A stretch of DNA of 64,000 nt from Sanghuangporus weigelae (Eukaryota; Basidiomycota; Agaricomycetes; Hymenochaetales; Hymenochaetaceae), in the NCBI GenBank assembly GCA_033182465.1, contig CP137318.1:1736001-1800000 (forward strand). The letters are read 5' to 3'. Below are positions 47,406 to 59,757 of this stretch, piece after piece. How positions within the stretch are numbered: position 1 is the first letter of the stretch; each line of letters opens with the position of its first letter. Position numbers and translations under genes: made by a program. The notes below the pieces were generated by a model. It was not told where the DNA came from and made no database searches. It saw only the letters and a list, made by a program, of their open reading frames with translations.

Positions 47406-48896
47406 ATGTCTGAGCCAACTTTCACAATCAAAGATTCGACCCCTACGGACTTCGGCATACAGTATAGCCAGGGCGCTGACGGGATGCAATGGCCTCGGCA
47501 GTATCACTCATTTACTAGTCATGATGCTTTTAATGCGGAACTATCCCGGGTCGCCGATGTCACCGAACTGAAATCCCCGGATAGGAAGTTCATTTGTCAT
47601 ACCGCCACATTCCAGCCCTTTATGGCACCAAAACCTGGTGCTAAGCCAAGCGAGGACCGGCATGTCTTCCAGATTTGGGATCTGCCTTCTGGGAAGTGGA
47701 CGATGGCTGCGGTCTTTGACGGTATTTCTTGTTCATTTTTCGTTTGAAATCTGTGTCTACAAGCTGATGATGGATAGGTCACGCTGGTGAAGAAATTGCT
47801 GAATACGCCCACGTAGCTTTGCCCACCCAGATTCGTCTCGCTTTAGAAGCATTAGATGTGGCCAAGGTTTCGCCTCAATCCATCTCCGAAATTCTCGCGA
47901 AGGCAATCGAAGAAATTGATAAATCGATCGGAGATGAACTTAAAGCTCTACTTCCTAAGAGTTTCGAGAACCTGAATGAAGAAGCGCTGAAGAAACTGGT
48001 GAACGATCAAGAGTCTGGCAGTAAAGTATACAATGCATGCATTCGATGTATGCGCGGTAGTACAGCAATTATAGCCTTGATAGATCCTGGCATGCAGAAT
48101 CTATGGGTCGCGAATCTAGGAGACTGTCAAGCTGGTCAGTATCCCCTCTCTCGAAAAGACAAAAGTAACTGACTTAAAATAATACTGGTTATCTGCAGTC
48201 CTTGTGGAATATCCGGCCGAGAAGACTGACTTCACAGCTGCTGTGTTATCTTCACCTCATAATGCGCGCGTTGACAAGGAAGTACAGCGTGTTCAACTCG
48301 AACATCCTGGAGAACGTGAGGCCATACTTAATGACCGCATCCTTGGCGCCATAGCAGTAACTCGAGGTAAGAAAGTGTTTATTTGTACTGTCATTTTTCC
48401 GAAGCCATTCTCTCAAGCTTGACTAATATTTCTTCTAGCGCTGGGGGACTTCACTTTCAAGCTGCCCGCCGTTTATACAACTAAGCTATTTGTTAACGTA
48501 AATCTTGGATATCGCATGCACTCCAAAGTCGAGGAATTCATTCCTCGTAATCTCACGCCTCCTTATGTCTCTGCGACACCCGACGTCATTCATCGAACCT
48601 TGAAGGGCAGCACGAGCGTAGGAGGGCGGACGAAATACGCACTTGTGCTTTGCTCTGATGGGCTCACGGATCCCTACTATTCACACGGCTGGACGACAGA
48701 TCGTATTGCTGAGCACTTCGCAAGCGTTTGTTTAAAGTCTTCCGGGAGGAAGTGGGATGGACTTGGTGGGAACCTAGCACTTTACCTATGCAAGGACGCA
48801 TTGGGCGAGAGCTTGGAAGAGCAATCCAGAAACCTTACTGTTGACTTGGATTTCCAGCATTTGGACGATACGACGGCTATTGTTCTTTCTTGGTGA
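47406..48896 (+). CDS. PP2C-family protein phosphatase
   Basis: Mn/Mg-dependent Ser/Thr phosphatase. Exons 47406-47721, 47778-48134, 48199-48366 and 48439-48896 give 432 aa. Diagnostic motifs: AAVFDGHAGEEIAEY (metal-binding DGH with an intron in the Gly codon), NLWVANLGDCQAV, IAVTRALGDFTFK, LVLCSDGLTD, and the final DDTTAIVLSW. All the metal-ligand aspartates seem present. The insertion between the DGH and GDCQA blocks, and overall length, resemble the pyruvate dehydrogenase phosphatase-like branch, but the protein has no obvious mitochondrial presequence. The substrate is unknown. It starts 299 bp after the GNL1 stop, in the same direction. Confidence 0.92.
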
Positions 48897-49085
48897 AAAG
48901 ATGCTCTCGGTATATATTGGAATCATCAAATAGTGTCAATCCATCGTGGTCTTGGTCTTGCGTTATTCGTATTAACTGAGAATCGTGGAATATATATGCA
49001 CAATATGTTACAGATGCAAAATGACCGTGGAATCTATCATCTGGAAATAGGTCGAAACAAGTCGGACGGCTCCATTCATATTAAT

Positions 49086-50436
49086 TTAAAAGAGCTTATC
49101 GAGAGCTTTTCGGGTTGCTTCCACCCCTAACTAATCGTTGAAGTCAGATTACACTGAAGGAAATTTCAGGGATATGAAACTCACGAAAGTCGCTGCATTT
49201 GCTGGGAAGGCCTGTATAAATAAGCAGTTAGAATCGATTTATTCATGGAAGCGAAGGGACATGATTCTCGTACTCTTGCCATTGCGGGACCAAAGCCTTT
49301 CCATAAAGCCGCAACACCATCTGCAGCAATGGTCTTCCTCGCGCAATCAATAATACCAGTATATGTTCCTGTGGGCGCAGTTTGGATCCGCGATTTAAGT
49401 ACCTTGAAATTGCACGGGAGTTAAAGCAACGAGAAAAGTAACAGCGAGTTGGAAAAAGGACAAACATCTGGAGGAATAGCAATGCTCCACATGCAGACTC
49501 CGGCCATGCCACCAGCAAAGATTACTGCACCCAAATTCAGATCAGAAGGGGAAGAACCGGCCGGAGTGAGTGCCTTTTTAGTGATCTCGTACCCAGCGAA
49601 GTAGCTAGAACTCGGTTTAGCAGCTGATTTGGTGTTAAGAGCAGAATAAGAACGCACGCAGCGCTTCCCGGGCCATCTCGAGCGAGTGTTGCACCGGTTC
49701 CTCTGAAAATGCTCCGAATTCCGCCCTCCCTGTACAGCCCGCGTACGACATCAAGGACGCCTTTATACTTGACCTCTCCACCAGCTTGGCCCTGAATCTG
49801 CAGAAGCACCTTAGCGCGTTCGACAGGCGCAGCAACGAAAGTCTGAGGGATAGCAGAAATGAAACCGGCTACAGCATATTCGGCGGTGCTGAACTGCGGA
49901 CTAGTTCGGTTAGGGGTGAGGGCAACCACGCATTTCTGCCCGAGATCGTAGCCCTAATCCAAGCGTAGTTCAATTCATGCCGCGTTTCTGATGAGCAATG
50001 CCGTCTGGACTTACCCAGAAAGAGACAGCGAAGATGGGTGTTACGCCTAATAACGGTGGGACCACACCACGATACAAACTGTATTACTATCAGCTTGTCA
50101 TCACCATTGAGTCTAACTCTCGCCTTACCCAGTTACGCCGTCCTTCACGAGCGCCTTTTTTACGGCATCTATAGCACCAGTATAAGCGCCTGGTTTTGCC
50201 GTTTGTAAACGTGTTTTGATGAGATCGAAAGGGTGACCGGTGAGCACTGCGCAGACACCGCCAAAGCCACCTGAGATGAACTAAACAAGTGATCAATTGC
50301 GAGCTGATACATCAGGACGACAGCAACGAACGGCTTTTGCGGAGCTAGCTGCTGATTTTGCGGCTGCCTTTTGGTCCTGGAGGACGTCCTCAACTGCATC
50401 GGAAGAACTCTGAGTATCGGATGTAGTACCACCCAT
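49086..50436 (-). CDS. CRC1: Mitochondrial carnitine/acylcarnitine carrier
   Basis: Inner-membrane exchanger that brings acylcarnitines into mitochondria. The gene has several short exons from ATG at 50436 to TAA at 49086-49088. Three carrier repeats carry the signature PxD/ExxK/R: PFDLIKTRLQT, PVERAKVLLQIQG and PPDVLKSRIQT. Other blocks fit the acylcarnitine branch: GGFGGVCAVLTGHP, LYRGVVPPLLGVTPIFAVSFW, IFRGTGATLARDGPGSAAYF and the end LGVEATRKALDKLF. About 35 N-terminal residues are Ser/Ala/Gln-rich, ahead of the first helix. The exon joining FISGG to the N-terminus was placed by frame only. Confidence 0.88.
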
Positions 50437-52651
50437 CAGCGACTTCTTGTTCACTTCGGAAATGAAAGTGTGAGAATGCACTGACCATCTCGCGTCCGCC
50501 TACCTTCCTCGATGGTGTGAAGATGGGATTTGATAGGCCTAATGCAGCCCGGTCCTCTTATTTATGGATCGTAATATTTGTATAACTGCCCCGAACTCAG
50601 GACCAGGACCAAGCAAAAGTCGGCGCGTGAACTCTATGGCCGAGCCATGTGATATCAATTCATTCGGGTCGAGAATTTTGCCAGAATTCCCAGAAAAAAT
50701 TGTTTCATCAGAGTTACCCTCTGGTTCATCATCCGAAGGGCTTTCAAGAAGAAACACAATTATTCTTTCTGTATTTCAGTGTCATTTCGTATAGTATGGA
50801 TGGGCAAAATATGTGTTTTGCCAAGAATCCAACCGATCAGTGTCCTGTGCGGGTGAATGCGGGGAAGGTGCAAAGTCATGTGAGCTGCGTTTCCGATTTG
50901 CGGGGACGAATCACAATGCAGAGTTTTTCTCAGGCCTGACGTCACAGAGGGCAGGTTGCTGCCAAATAAATATGGTGAGTGCAAAAATATTACAGCGCAG
51001 CGGTTTGCATAAGTAATGCACTCTGAACAAAGAGAGCTTGTTTCAAACTTCATCGTCAAACTCCTGTCCAAACTTGCCTTCCACCTTTCCTCCGGTAGTA
51101 TTCATTTTGTCCAGAACTTATTCCTCAACCAAATCCCTTACAGCAAGCTTGTAAATTAAGTATGGACCATCTACTATATGCCAATTTTCAAAAATAGTGA
51201 TTTGATTTGTATAATAAAACTGTACTCCTTCTCGACTCAGCAGTATTGATCAGTAAAGCATTCCAAGTCCAAGAAGATCTGTCTTAGCCATCACTATTGA
51301 GAAAATTCATACTTCACTTTTTCCATGAGTAACACGTTTCAAGTGAGAGAAATTACAATTGATGGTTTTGTGATGCTGTCGACCCTCGGATACTTCACAG
51401 TCTGACTTATCACATGATATATACTGTTTTACTTCGTAAGATTTCCATGCTATATCATTGTGCAAGTACACGCCATTAGGCCTGAGAGAAAGAGTCTGAG
51501 TTGCTTATGCTCCCCGGACAGAATGCACCCAATACAATAGATTCAAGAGACCTTCCTAAATCCCTAAAACACTGATATATTCTAATTCATACCTATCATC
51601 CCTAATACAAGGTTGACTGGCTTCAGCGGCCTCTTCGTCGACTCGATCCTTTGAGGCACGGGTAAAGCCCGTGTCCAAGTAACTCCGAGTGAGTCGCAGT
51701 ACCTATCAATGCCACAAAAATACAGTGATTCGGCGAATATTGCTGCCCGAGCGTCTAATTCAATATAATGTAAGCGGTGCTGGCGCCTATCTTTGAGGGC
51801 GGGGAAAAGCCACAAGCGCAGAACAGCGAATCTTCTCTTATTCGGTGGCATCAGAGAAAGAAGCTGCACTAAGCGCCTGTCTCTTCGAAACAGAAATCTC
51901 CGGCACTCACGCAGATTGATGTCGTGAGACAAGAAATCTTCTTCATCCAGTTTGCTCATAGAAGTTGCTATGAACTCTAATGCTACGCATGATGAAGATT
52001 CATTCTCTTTTAGCAAGCGCTCATTTGGCGCCAATTGAAGTGTGAGTCTTGCCAGCGACAACATCGGATCCAGACAGACCGGTGCAAACGTGTGCCGTAC
52101 TATTTGACGATAGCAATACTTCGTCTACGTGCCGTGAGGAGAACTACAGACACAGCTTCGCTGACTCCGAAATGAGTATGGCAGCGAAAGGCGTTAAGTG
52201 CTCCAGATATAACTAATTATGGCGTGAATACGAACTTGAATGTCGAAGCTTCAATTCTTCCGAGGAAAAGAAAGTCACGATGTCGAATCTGGCAGCAAAA
52301 GGCGTTACGTTCTCCAGTACCGCCTTGGGAAATCCTGCAAAAGACGATTGCCGTGAATACCAAATTGCATATGGATGGCGGAGTTCTATCTACCGATGGC
52401 GAAGATGGACGGATTAGGGCGACTTCCTGGTTTGGAAGTGATAAGATAAGATAAGTCTGCTTAAGCCGAAAAGTTTTATCTCGGTCTCTGTAGATCATCA
52501 TCGACTCATCCCACTTTGTACAACCGTCGCCTCAGTCCATCGCCTCATACCTGCCTCATGATTCTTACATATTTAAACAGCCCCCATCTCTCATAACGAC
52601 ACCTAACCTTACTCCCCCCCCACCACCATCCTCGACTCCCTGTTATCCTGC
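50437..52651. other. 2.2-kb gene-poor region
   Basis: The middle, roughly 51070-51580, is AT-rich with no frames of note. A 160-codon minus-strand frame lies at 51582-52064 (listed separately). TATTTAAA near 52568-52575 is a plausible TATA box for the downstream ARG2-like gene. Confidence 0.45.
51582..52064 (-). CDS. Unrecognised 160-codon frame
   Basis: Single open frame rich in Arg, Leu and Glu, for example ECRRFLFRRDRRLVQLLSLM, without a membrane segment or known motif. It has no close neighbour, and its base composition is similar to real exons here. It could be an orphan gene, an exon of a larger gene, or chance. Confidence 0.35.
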   Translation of the reverse strand: MLSLARLTLQLAPNERLLKENESSSCVALEFIATSMSKLDEEDFLSHDINLRECRRFLFRRDRRLVQLLSLMPPNKRRFAVLRLWLFPALKDRRQHRLHYIELDARAAIFAESLYFCGIDRYCDSLGVTWTRALPVPQRIESTKRPLKPVNLVLGMIGMN

Positions 52652-54613
52652 ATGTTTAATTCAGCTCGCGTCTGTATACCCGCCCAAGCTAGTGCAGCTC
52701 AGAGGCGTCTCCCCAACATCCTTGCCTCGTCATTCGCGGTTTGTCTTTCTGTTTATGCGCTTGTCTTCCATTTCCGCTGAGCTAGCTGCACGCTAGACCG
52801 TCCGCAATGGCCACCTGCCATCCCCTCCCGAGCCTGACGAGCCGGACATATCCCACAATGTGTGTTCGACCACGCGCATATACCTTTATTAACCGCAGTA
52901 ACCTCTTTCTCTCAGGACTTCATCTTGTCGATTCTGCAATCAAAACCCTCACTGAGGGATACAAAATCTTATCTCCAATCGTTTGGCCCTCGGACTCGCT
53001 CAACGAAGCAGACATCTTCACGCTCTCCGGTCCCTCTCACCACCTTACGGACGTCTCAGGAACTCTTGAAGAATGCGCAAGAAACGCCCGTCAAAAACCC
53101 AGTGGCGGCTGAGATCTTGGACCCCATCATCCGCCGTACAGCTCTTGTCAAGCTTCAGGGGCCGTTCACAGATCGGCAGCTAGAGAGTATTGCAAAGGGT
53201 TTGGTCTACCTTGAAAAACTTGGTCTTACCAGTGTCATCGTCATCGAGCACGATGATTGGGTCCGAGGAGAACAAGGCGACAAGGCGAAGGCCGTTGACG
53301 AAGTCATGCGAGTCGTTTTTACTCTAGAGAGCCAAGGTGCTCGCGCCCGTCCGGTTCTGCAGAGCGTCGTCAGACTTGGTCCTCACGAAAGCGAAGAGGA
53401 CGAGCACATCAACAATGATGCTCCCTCCCCGGAAGCTCACGTTTTGCCCCACGATCTTGTCGCCATTCGTTCTGCATTACGTTCAGGTGAAATACCCGTT
53501 CTACCTCCGATTGCTCTGGACTCATTCTGCCGATCCGTGAGAATACATTCGAATGATGTTATTGGTGCGCTTGCGAAAGGTATGGCAAAGGCGGGGGCAG
53601 TGTCTCAAACCTCGACTAACGGGACATCTGACGATGTGGACTTGACTCCTCTGCGACTCATGATCATCAATAAGGAAGGCGGCGTCCCTTCATACGCGCG
53701 TAACGGTCTGCCTCATCTTCTTGTAAACTTAACGGCTGAGTACCGGCACATTAGCGAGACCTTCCATCCTTCGTGGTACTCTTCACATCCAACTGCTCTC
53801 AGCAACCTTGCACTGGCGCGCGTATGTCTTTCTCATATGCCGCCTTCGTCCTCTGCAATCATGGTGTCGCATCGTTCTCCAAGATCTCTCATCGGAAATC
53901 TAATCACGAACAAACCCGAGCTCAGCTCGAGTCTCCCGCATGCACTCCTGCAAGGAAACGGTAAACTCACACCGCATACCCCGACGCTCCTACGTCGAGG
54001 TGCGCCTGTACGCGTCGTCAATCGCACCGCAGACCTCGATCGGGAAAAGCTTACATCTCTCCTGGAAAGCTCATTCCATCGCACGCTTGACTCGGACGCG
54101 TTTTACAGCAGGCTTGAAGAGCGCCTCGACTTCGCCATCATCGCGGGTGACTATGCGGGTGCGGCAATCGTCACGAGCGAGCCGCCCAGTGCAGATGCGG
54201 GCTCAACTGCAGAGCCGATTGCGTACCTCGACAAATTCGCTGTGCGCCCAGAAAACCAAGGCGACGGTACTGTCGACTTTTTGTGGGTTGCGTTGCACGA
54301 CGAGTCGTACGGTCTAGGACTCTCATACGCTGCGAATCCTAACGGAGGCAAGGAGGGCCAGGGAGAAGGGCGAGATCTCGTCTGGCGCTCTCGCGCAGAC
54401 AATCCGGTGAATAAATGGTACTTTGAGCGTAGCACGGGACACCTACGGATCGGCAAGTGGGTGATGTTCTGGTGCGATGCGGAGAAACGATTAAAAATCG
54501 AGGAAGGTCGACGTGGATACGTCGGCTTGAGCAAGGTGGAAGATTGGGAGCGGGGTAGGCTCTCCGTGTGGGCAAAGACCATTGCTGATATTCCTTCAAG
54601 CTGGTCTGCTTAA
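52652..54613 (+). CDS. ARG2: N-acetylglutamate synthase (mitochondrial)
   Basis: First enzyme of arginine synthesis: acetyl-CoA plus glutamate to N-acetylglutamate, in mitochondria. Exons 52652-52738, 52797-52859 and 52916-54613 give 615 aa. Exon 1 alone encodes a 29-residue Arg/Ala/Ser presequence (MFNSARVCIPAQASAAQRR). The long exon holds an amino-acid-kinase-like region (about 90-400) and a C-terminal GNAT acetyltransferase domain with LDKFAVRPENQGDGTVDFLW, the acetyl-CoA-contacting block, then WYFERSTGHLRIGKWVMFW. The long exon's frame continues upstream through an in-frame TGA at 52835, so the short upstream exons are needed. They are supported by exact frame fit and the presequence. A TATA-like TATTTAAA lies 80 bp upstream. 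Confidence 0.9.
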
Positions 54614-55000
54614 CCCACTTGACGCTTCCCATTCCACATCATAGACTATCTTACCCATTTTCTTTCGTACCTGATCTCGTTTCACTTTTTATTTTTCTGT
54701 TCGCGAAGTTCTGTTTACGCTGATCTAATTGCAAAACGAAAGTCAGATGTCATTGTTGTAACAATATCAAAACGCATGTAGAGTCGAAAGCAATGCGAAA
54801 GCGTGCAAAAAAGCGGCATAAATGCATACATGAACATCCGAATCATAACATGCAAGAGATGGTATAAGGAAGTGTAGGTATCGCAGGACGTGAGGAATGC
54901 GTTCATGACATCAATGCAATGAGATGCGGGTCATTGTAAGTAAAGAATGTAAGTGAGAGTGTTGAGTTGCCAGATGCTAAATGCGTAGCGTGAGATTAGA
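54614..55000. other. Convergent 3' region, no gene seen
   Basis: Tail-to-tail spacer between the acetylglutamate synthase and the next gene. It is AT-rich, consistent with 3' UTRs. Confidence 0.5.
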
Positions 55001-56730
55001 TCACCGGTTCTGTGACCTGGTCTTGCTTCGTGTCGACTTGCGTACAGGAACCAAAGGCGGCTGGGCGTGCTTCGAGGAAAGAGGTAGTCCAGGAATGGAT
55101 GATGCGTTACTGCTTCGAGGCGAAACGGTGTTCTCCGTATTCGAGAGCGAGCTTGACCGGAGTACTTTTGCTTTCAACGCGCTTTCTTCGATTCTCCAAG
55201 GCATGTAGGGCTTGTCTTCTTCTACAACTGCCTTCACACGCGCGTTGATGCCGCGCAAGACACGGTCGCGGAATCCGTGCGCAATCCACCGGTCAAGATT
55301 TCGCAAGACGATGAAGACACAGAGAATATCAGCGGGTTCGAACAGGTCCCATTCGAAGAACTCAGATGCCTCGAGGACAGGCTGTGAATATGCTGTCGAC
55401 CGCGAAGCTGCGGATGGAGACGTGCCATTCTCTTCCTGATCAGCTTCCTCGATGGCTATAGATCCCGGATAAGCTGCAGAGAATATTTTCTGGAGGAAGG
55501 CAAGTCAGTGATACATACAAAATTCAAGTCTCGGATGCTTGGAATACTTACAGGATGCTTGCCCTCCTTAAGGCACCAGTCCACATGTGCCTTCACCTTT
55601 TCATCCGCCCAAATGAGGCCAAAAACGGGGGATTCGATGCAAAAGGAATTAAGTTGGCGCTGCGCGGCAGCACAAGCCATTCTATTTTGGCGGAACGCAT
55701 GTTCAAGCGAATCACAGCTGGGCTTCTTATCTTCTAGGAAAGCACCTGCAAATTCGAACATAGGCGTAGGCTGCGGGCGTAAAGCAGGGGTCGCTTGATA
55801 GCGGAAGGTACTCTCGCCATCATGCCCGCAGGTGCGCTTCGTTGACGGATGCTCATTGATGCGTTTGTATGCTGAACTTCGTGCTTGTGAGAGCTTCTGC
55901 AAAGAGGCGGCTCGGATGAACATGGAACCATCTGGGACAATGATTTTGGTGCTGATAATTCGGCGCGAGGTAGGTGGAACAGGAAGTTTTGTAGGGAGAG
56001 GCTGAGGAAGCTGGATGCTGCATTGGTTTCTGTGCTCGAAAGAAAAGAAAGGATAAAATAATCAGCAAAGATCTTCGACTTCTTGGCGCAACATACCGAT
56101 ACGAGCATTCCCGCATCGCAGGACTTCGCAGAAGATTATACACATTGGCGGCGAAGTCTGCCTCAGACCATCTCTCTTTGGTCTCCTTCATTCGATTGAG
56201 CTGGCTCCAGGCCAAGAAAACGGTCCCTAACTCCAGAAGACAGTCGTCGACTTTCTTACTCTTTTGACAAAAAAGACTTGGCATTTTGTCGTATGCTCTG
56301 AGAAGAAACTTGTGCAATCCCGGGGAAAGTTTCTCGACGCGCTTATACGTACTGGACGTCTAGAGAGGAGGTGAGCGGGTTCGACGAGAGACTAAACGCG
56401 TGTTACCTTCGTAACTAGGCTCTGAGGAAGCTTTCCTTTGACATCAAATACAGAAATGACGTCGGGCTTGATGGAGTCTGGCAAGTCGGAAAACGCGACC
56501 TGTTCACAGCCATTATAGGAAGACCAAGTCTCGAAGGTCTTGACATTGCGTGCTATCCTGAATAGACTGTTACGCGAGGAATAAGCAAGTGAGATGAGAT
56601 GACTTGCTCTGACGCGGAGATGGACCTGCTGGCAGGCGTTGACGATGATTTGGGAACCAAGCCCTTGGGCATGCTGGCATACAACAGATGTGTCGCTGAA
56701 GACGTGTAAATTTCGATCAATAATAAACGC
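55001..56730 (-). CDS. Unrecognised multi-exon protein, 5' end uncertain
   Basis: At least five exons join in frame, ending at TGA 55001-55003. Readable blocks run from AFIIDRNLHVFSDTSVVCQ (near 56730) through TFETWSSYNGCEQVAFSD, DVISVFDVKGKLPQSLVTK, KVDDCLLELGTVFLAW and MFEFAGAFLEDKKP to a C-terminal WDLFEPADILCVFIVLRNLD segment. The last part is a Ser/Arg-rich basic tail that may act as a nuclear signal. I know no named domain here, and suspect a conserved agaric protein. No ATG precedes the first block closely, so a further 5' exon is probably missing; the given right end is approximate. Confidence 0.65.
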
Positions 56731-57285
56731 TAAAGGGAAAGATGTTAGTTGGAATTGATTTGAGTTTATAGGTTTTATCGCGGAGTATATGGATGCTGCG
56801 GTGCGGGAGGAGAGGACGCTTCGCGGAGACGGTAGAGGCAGCAGAGCCAGGTGAAAGGCGCGTCGAGGGCTGATCGCGTTCGTTTTCTTCCGTCGGTTTA
56901 GAGTTTCAAACTCCGCTCCTCAGCCCCCACGCAGATAGATCAATTATTGAGCCTTCGTGTTTGTGTCCCTTCATTGTGTTACTCCATAGGTAACGAATAG
57001 CGGGATGCTCTTTGTTCAAATGGCATTGTGTACATCCATAAGGCCAGATCTGTGGATCAATGATGGAGGTGACCAAAATTGAAGAAGATCAGATCATCGA
57101 ACACAGGATTCGACCTAATCGTGGGAAACTTGGCGGTAACAAGGGAACGCTTAGACAAGAACTACTAGTAGTACTAGATTTGTAACCAAATAGAGACGAG
57201 CTTGTATTACCCACGGTCCCATAGCTATCTCTTCTCTTCCTCTCCTCTCTAACGCACCCCCGCCTTTTCTCATCCTCCTCCTCCC
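56731..57285. promoter_or_regulatory. Divergent promoter region before the KRE6-like gene
   Basis: About 550 bp between the unrecognised leftward gene and the rightward glucan gene. It probably holds both promoters and perhaps the missing first exon of the leftward gene. C/T-rich sequence just before 57286 is typical of fungal 5' leaders. Confidence 0.45.
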
Positions 57286-59757
57286 ATGTCCTCCGCTGGC
57301 CGTCGCCTCTACAGCGCTGACCCGGACTCCCCGGCGTCCTCCACCAACCTTCTTTCACCCTCGCTAAAAAGTCCAGCCGCCGGCGTGCAGGCCACGTTCG
57401 CTCAAGGTCCTACTCTTCGCTCTCAGCTGTCTTCGACCTCCCTCGTAATTATATACCCTTCCTTATCATCATCAAGCCATAAGCTTATTTGACAACTCTT
57501 AGAACGAAACCCCGTATGCAGCTGCTGGGTCTTCCAAGGCGTCCATCGCACCCTCTATCTCGGACAAGGTTTGTCCGGTTTTCCGCACATTTCATATGGT
57601 TTCACACTACTCCGCTTATACTTCAACCATGTAGTTTTCGCTCGCTCCTGACCCGTCCTCATGGGGTGCAGAGATAGAACCAAATTTTAAGGAGCCCGAT
57701 GACTGGTTGCATAATCCCGATCCCCGTCGAGACAGGAAAATTGACAAGGGCGGAACCATCTTTACAAGTCGAGGATTGGCAAATTTAGGCTGTTTGGTAG
57801 AAGCTTACTTAAAATGCTATTTTATACGGTCACTGATGCGACGATATTCCTCTCCTGCAGCTAATTCTTACCATGGGTCTGGTCTCTCTATTGTACGCGT
57901 ATCCAGTAATGTCAATTTCATCTGACGCGTGCTAATGTATTGTTGGCTGCATATAGCGCTGGGTACCCCTTGATAACGCATTTCACCAGTAACAAGTTGT
58001 CTACTATGGGTGGTTTCAATATCGGCGGGATTAATGCATCTGGCCAAATAGCAGAGATCGGCAACTTCGGCCTGATTGACAAGGATACGCCTCAGGAAGT
58101 GTATACCAAGGCATCATACATCGATGGCACTACCCTGGAACTTGTCTTTTCAGACGAGTTCAATGTTGATGGCCGAACCTTCTATCCTGGTGATGATCCA
58201 TATTGGGAGGCGGTTGATCTTCACTATTGGGGTACCAACAACATGGAATGGTGAGCTCCTCTTTGGAATAATCTTGAACAATTGTATGTTGAGGATGGTA
58301 CGTAAGGTATGACCCTGAAGCAATTACAACAAAGAATGGATCTCTAGAGATCACTTTGTCTCAGAAGCAGACGCATGGGCTTGATTACGAGGGAGGCATG
58401 ATGAGTACTTGGAACAAGTTCTGCTTTACTGGCGGATTACTTGAAGCGAGCGTAGTCCTACCTGGAGAAACCACAATTCCGTACGTTCTACTTTTTTTAA
58501 TAGAATATCTTGGCATTTCTGACTAATGTTAATTCGTCTTTAGTGGTTTATGGCCTGCATTGTATGATATTCGTATTTATTTGGAACGGGCATGGTCTTA
58601 CGTATTTTCTACAGCTGGGCGATGGGCAACCTGGGCCGTGCCGGTTATGGTGCATCTCTTGATGGGACATGGCCCTATTCATACGACGCTTGCGACGTCG
58701 GTACGGTCGCAAATCAGACGAAGAACGGTCTACCTATCGCGTGAGCACAAATTAAACTGTTTCTAGGATGAAACACTGATATCTTCCGAATCACAAAGTG
58801 CCACGGTAAACGGTGATCCGAGCTATGATGATGTTCTCTCTTATATGCCTGGCCAACGGCTATCTCGATGCACTTGTCCAGGCGATTCGCATCCAGGCCC
58901 TATACACTCCGATGGCACATATGTTGGTCGTGCTGCCCCGGAAATCGACGTCTTCGAGGCGCAAGTCGCTGACGGATTTGGTCATGTATCACAATCGGGT
59001 CAATGGGCACCATTCAATGCGCAGTACGAATGGTTCAACACTTCCGACAACCTGATCATTACGGATCCGGAGGTCACAGAGCTCAATACGTATACCGGAG
59101 GCGTTTACCAACAAGCAACTTCTGGTGTATCCTTAACGAACCAGGATTGCTATGAACTGTCTGGTGGTTGCTACAGTGTCTACGCTTTTGAATACAAGCC
59201 CGGATTTGATGACGCGTAAGCGTCCTGTTTCTCACCAGTCATCAAAGATCTGATTATGTCTTGTAGTTACATTGGTTGGATCAATGACGATAAGCTCGCT
59301 TGGCGGATTAATTCGCCAGGCATGGCTGCAGACACGCGAGTGGAAATTTCTGCTCGCCCTGTTCCACAAGAACCGATGGTATGCGATTCGATCCAAATCA
59401 AAGATTTTGATGTCTGTTAACTCGATGGTTCTTCCTAGTATATCTTGCTAAACTTGGGCATGTCGGAAAACTTCGGCTTCGTAGACGTGGATCATTTGAC
59501 GTTCCCGACTACCATGAAGATAGACTATGTCCGAGTCTACCAACGTCCAGACCAGAAGAACATTGGTTGCGATCCACCGGATTTCCCGACTCAGGCCTAT
59601 ATCAACCAGTACGTCCGAGAATTTCCCTTGAGCTGAATTGACTAAACAAATATTTTGCTGTAGATATATCGAAGCATACACAAACCCTAATATAACTACA
59701 TGGGAGGATGACTATAAGCAGATCAACCCGAAGAATAGCTTCCTTGACGAATGTTAA
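57286..59757 (+). CDS. KRE6: KRE6/SKN1-type beta-1,6-glucan synthesis protein (GH16)
   Basis: Type II membrane protein of the secretory pathway needed for cell-wall beta-1,6-glucan. Twelve exons give 607 aa: 57286-57444, 57503-57568, 57635-57796, 57861-57892, 57957-58250, 58307-58480, 58544-58561, 58615-58740, 58799-59215, 59267-59378, 59439-59608, 59664-59757. A Ser/Pro-rich cytosolic tail (1-125) leads to one membrane span (about 127-147, LGCLLILTMGLVSLFAGYPL). A lumenal GH16-like domain follows, with VFSDEFNVDGRTF, YDPEAITTKNGSLEITL, WAMGNLGRAGYGASLDG and EIDVFEAQ (the catalytic ExDxxE pattern). Exon 7 is only 18 nt and exon 4 only 32 nt, encoding most of the span. Length is shorter than yeast Kre6, mainly in the cytosolic tail. 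Confidence 0.93.

Noticed and set aside
52558-52599. 12-codon upstream frame before the ARG2-like gene (possible arginine control peptide)
   Set aside because: It overlaps the likely TATA box (TATTTAAA), so it is probably not transcribed.
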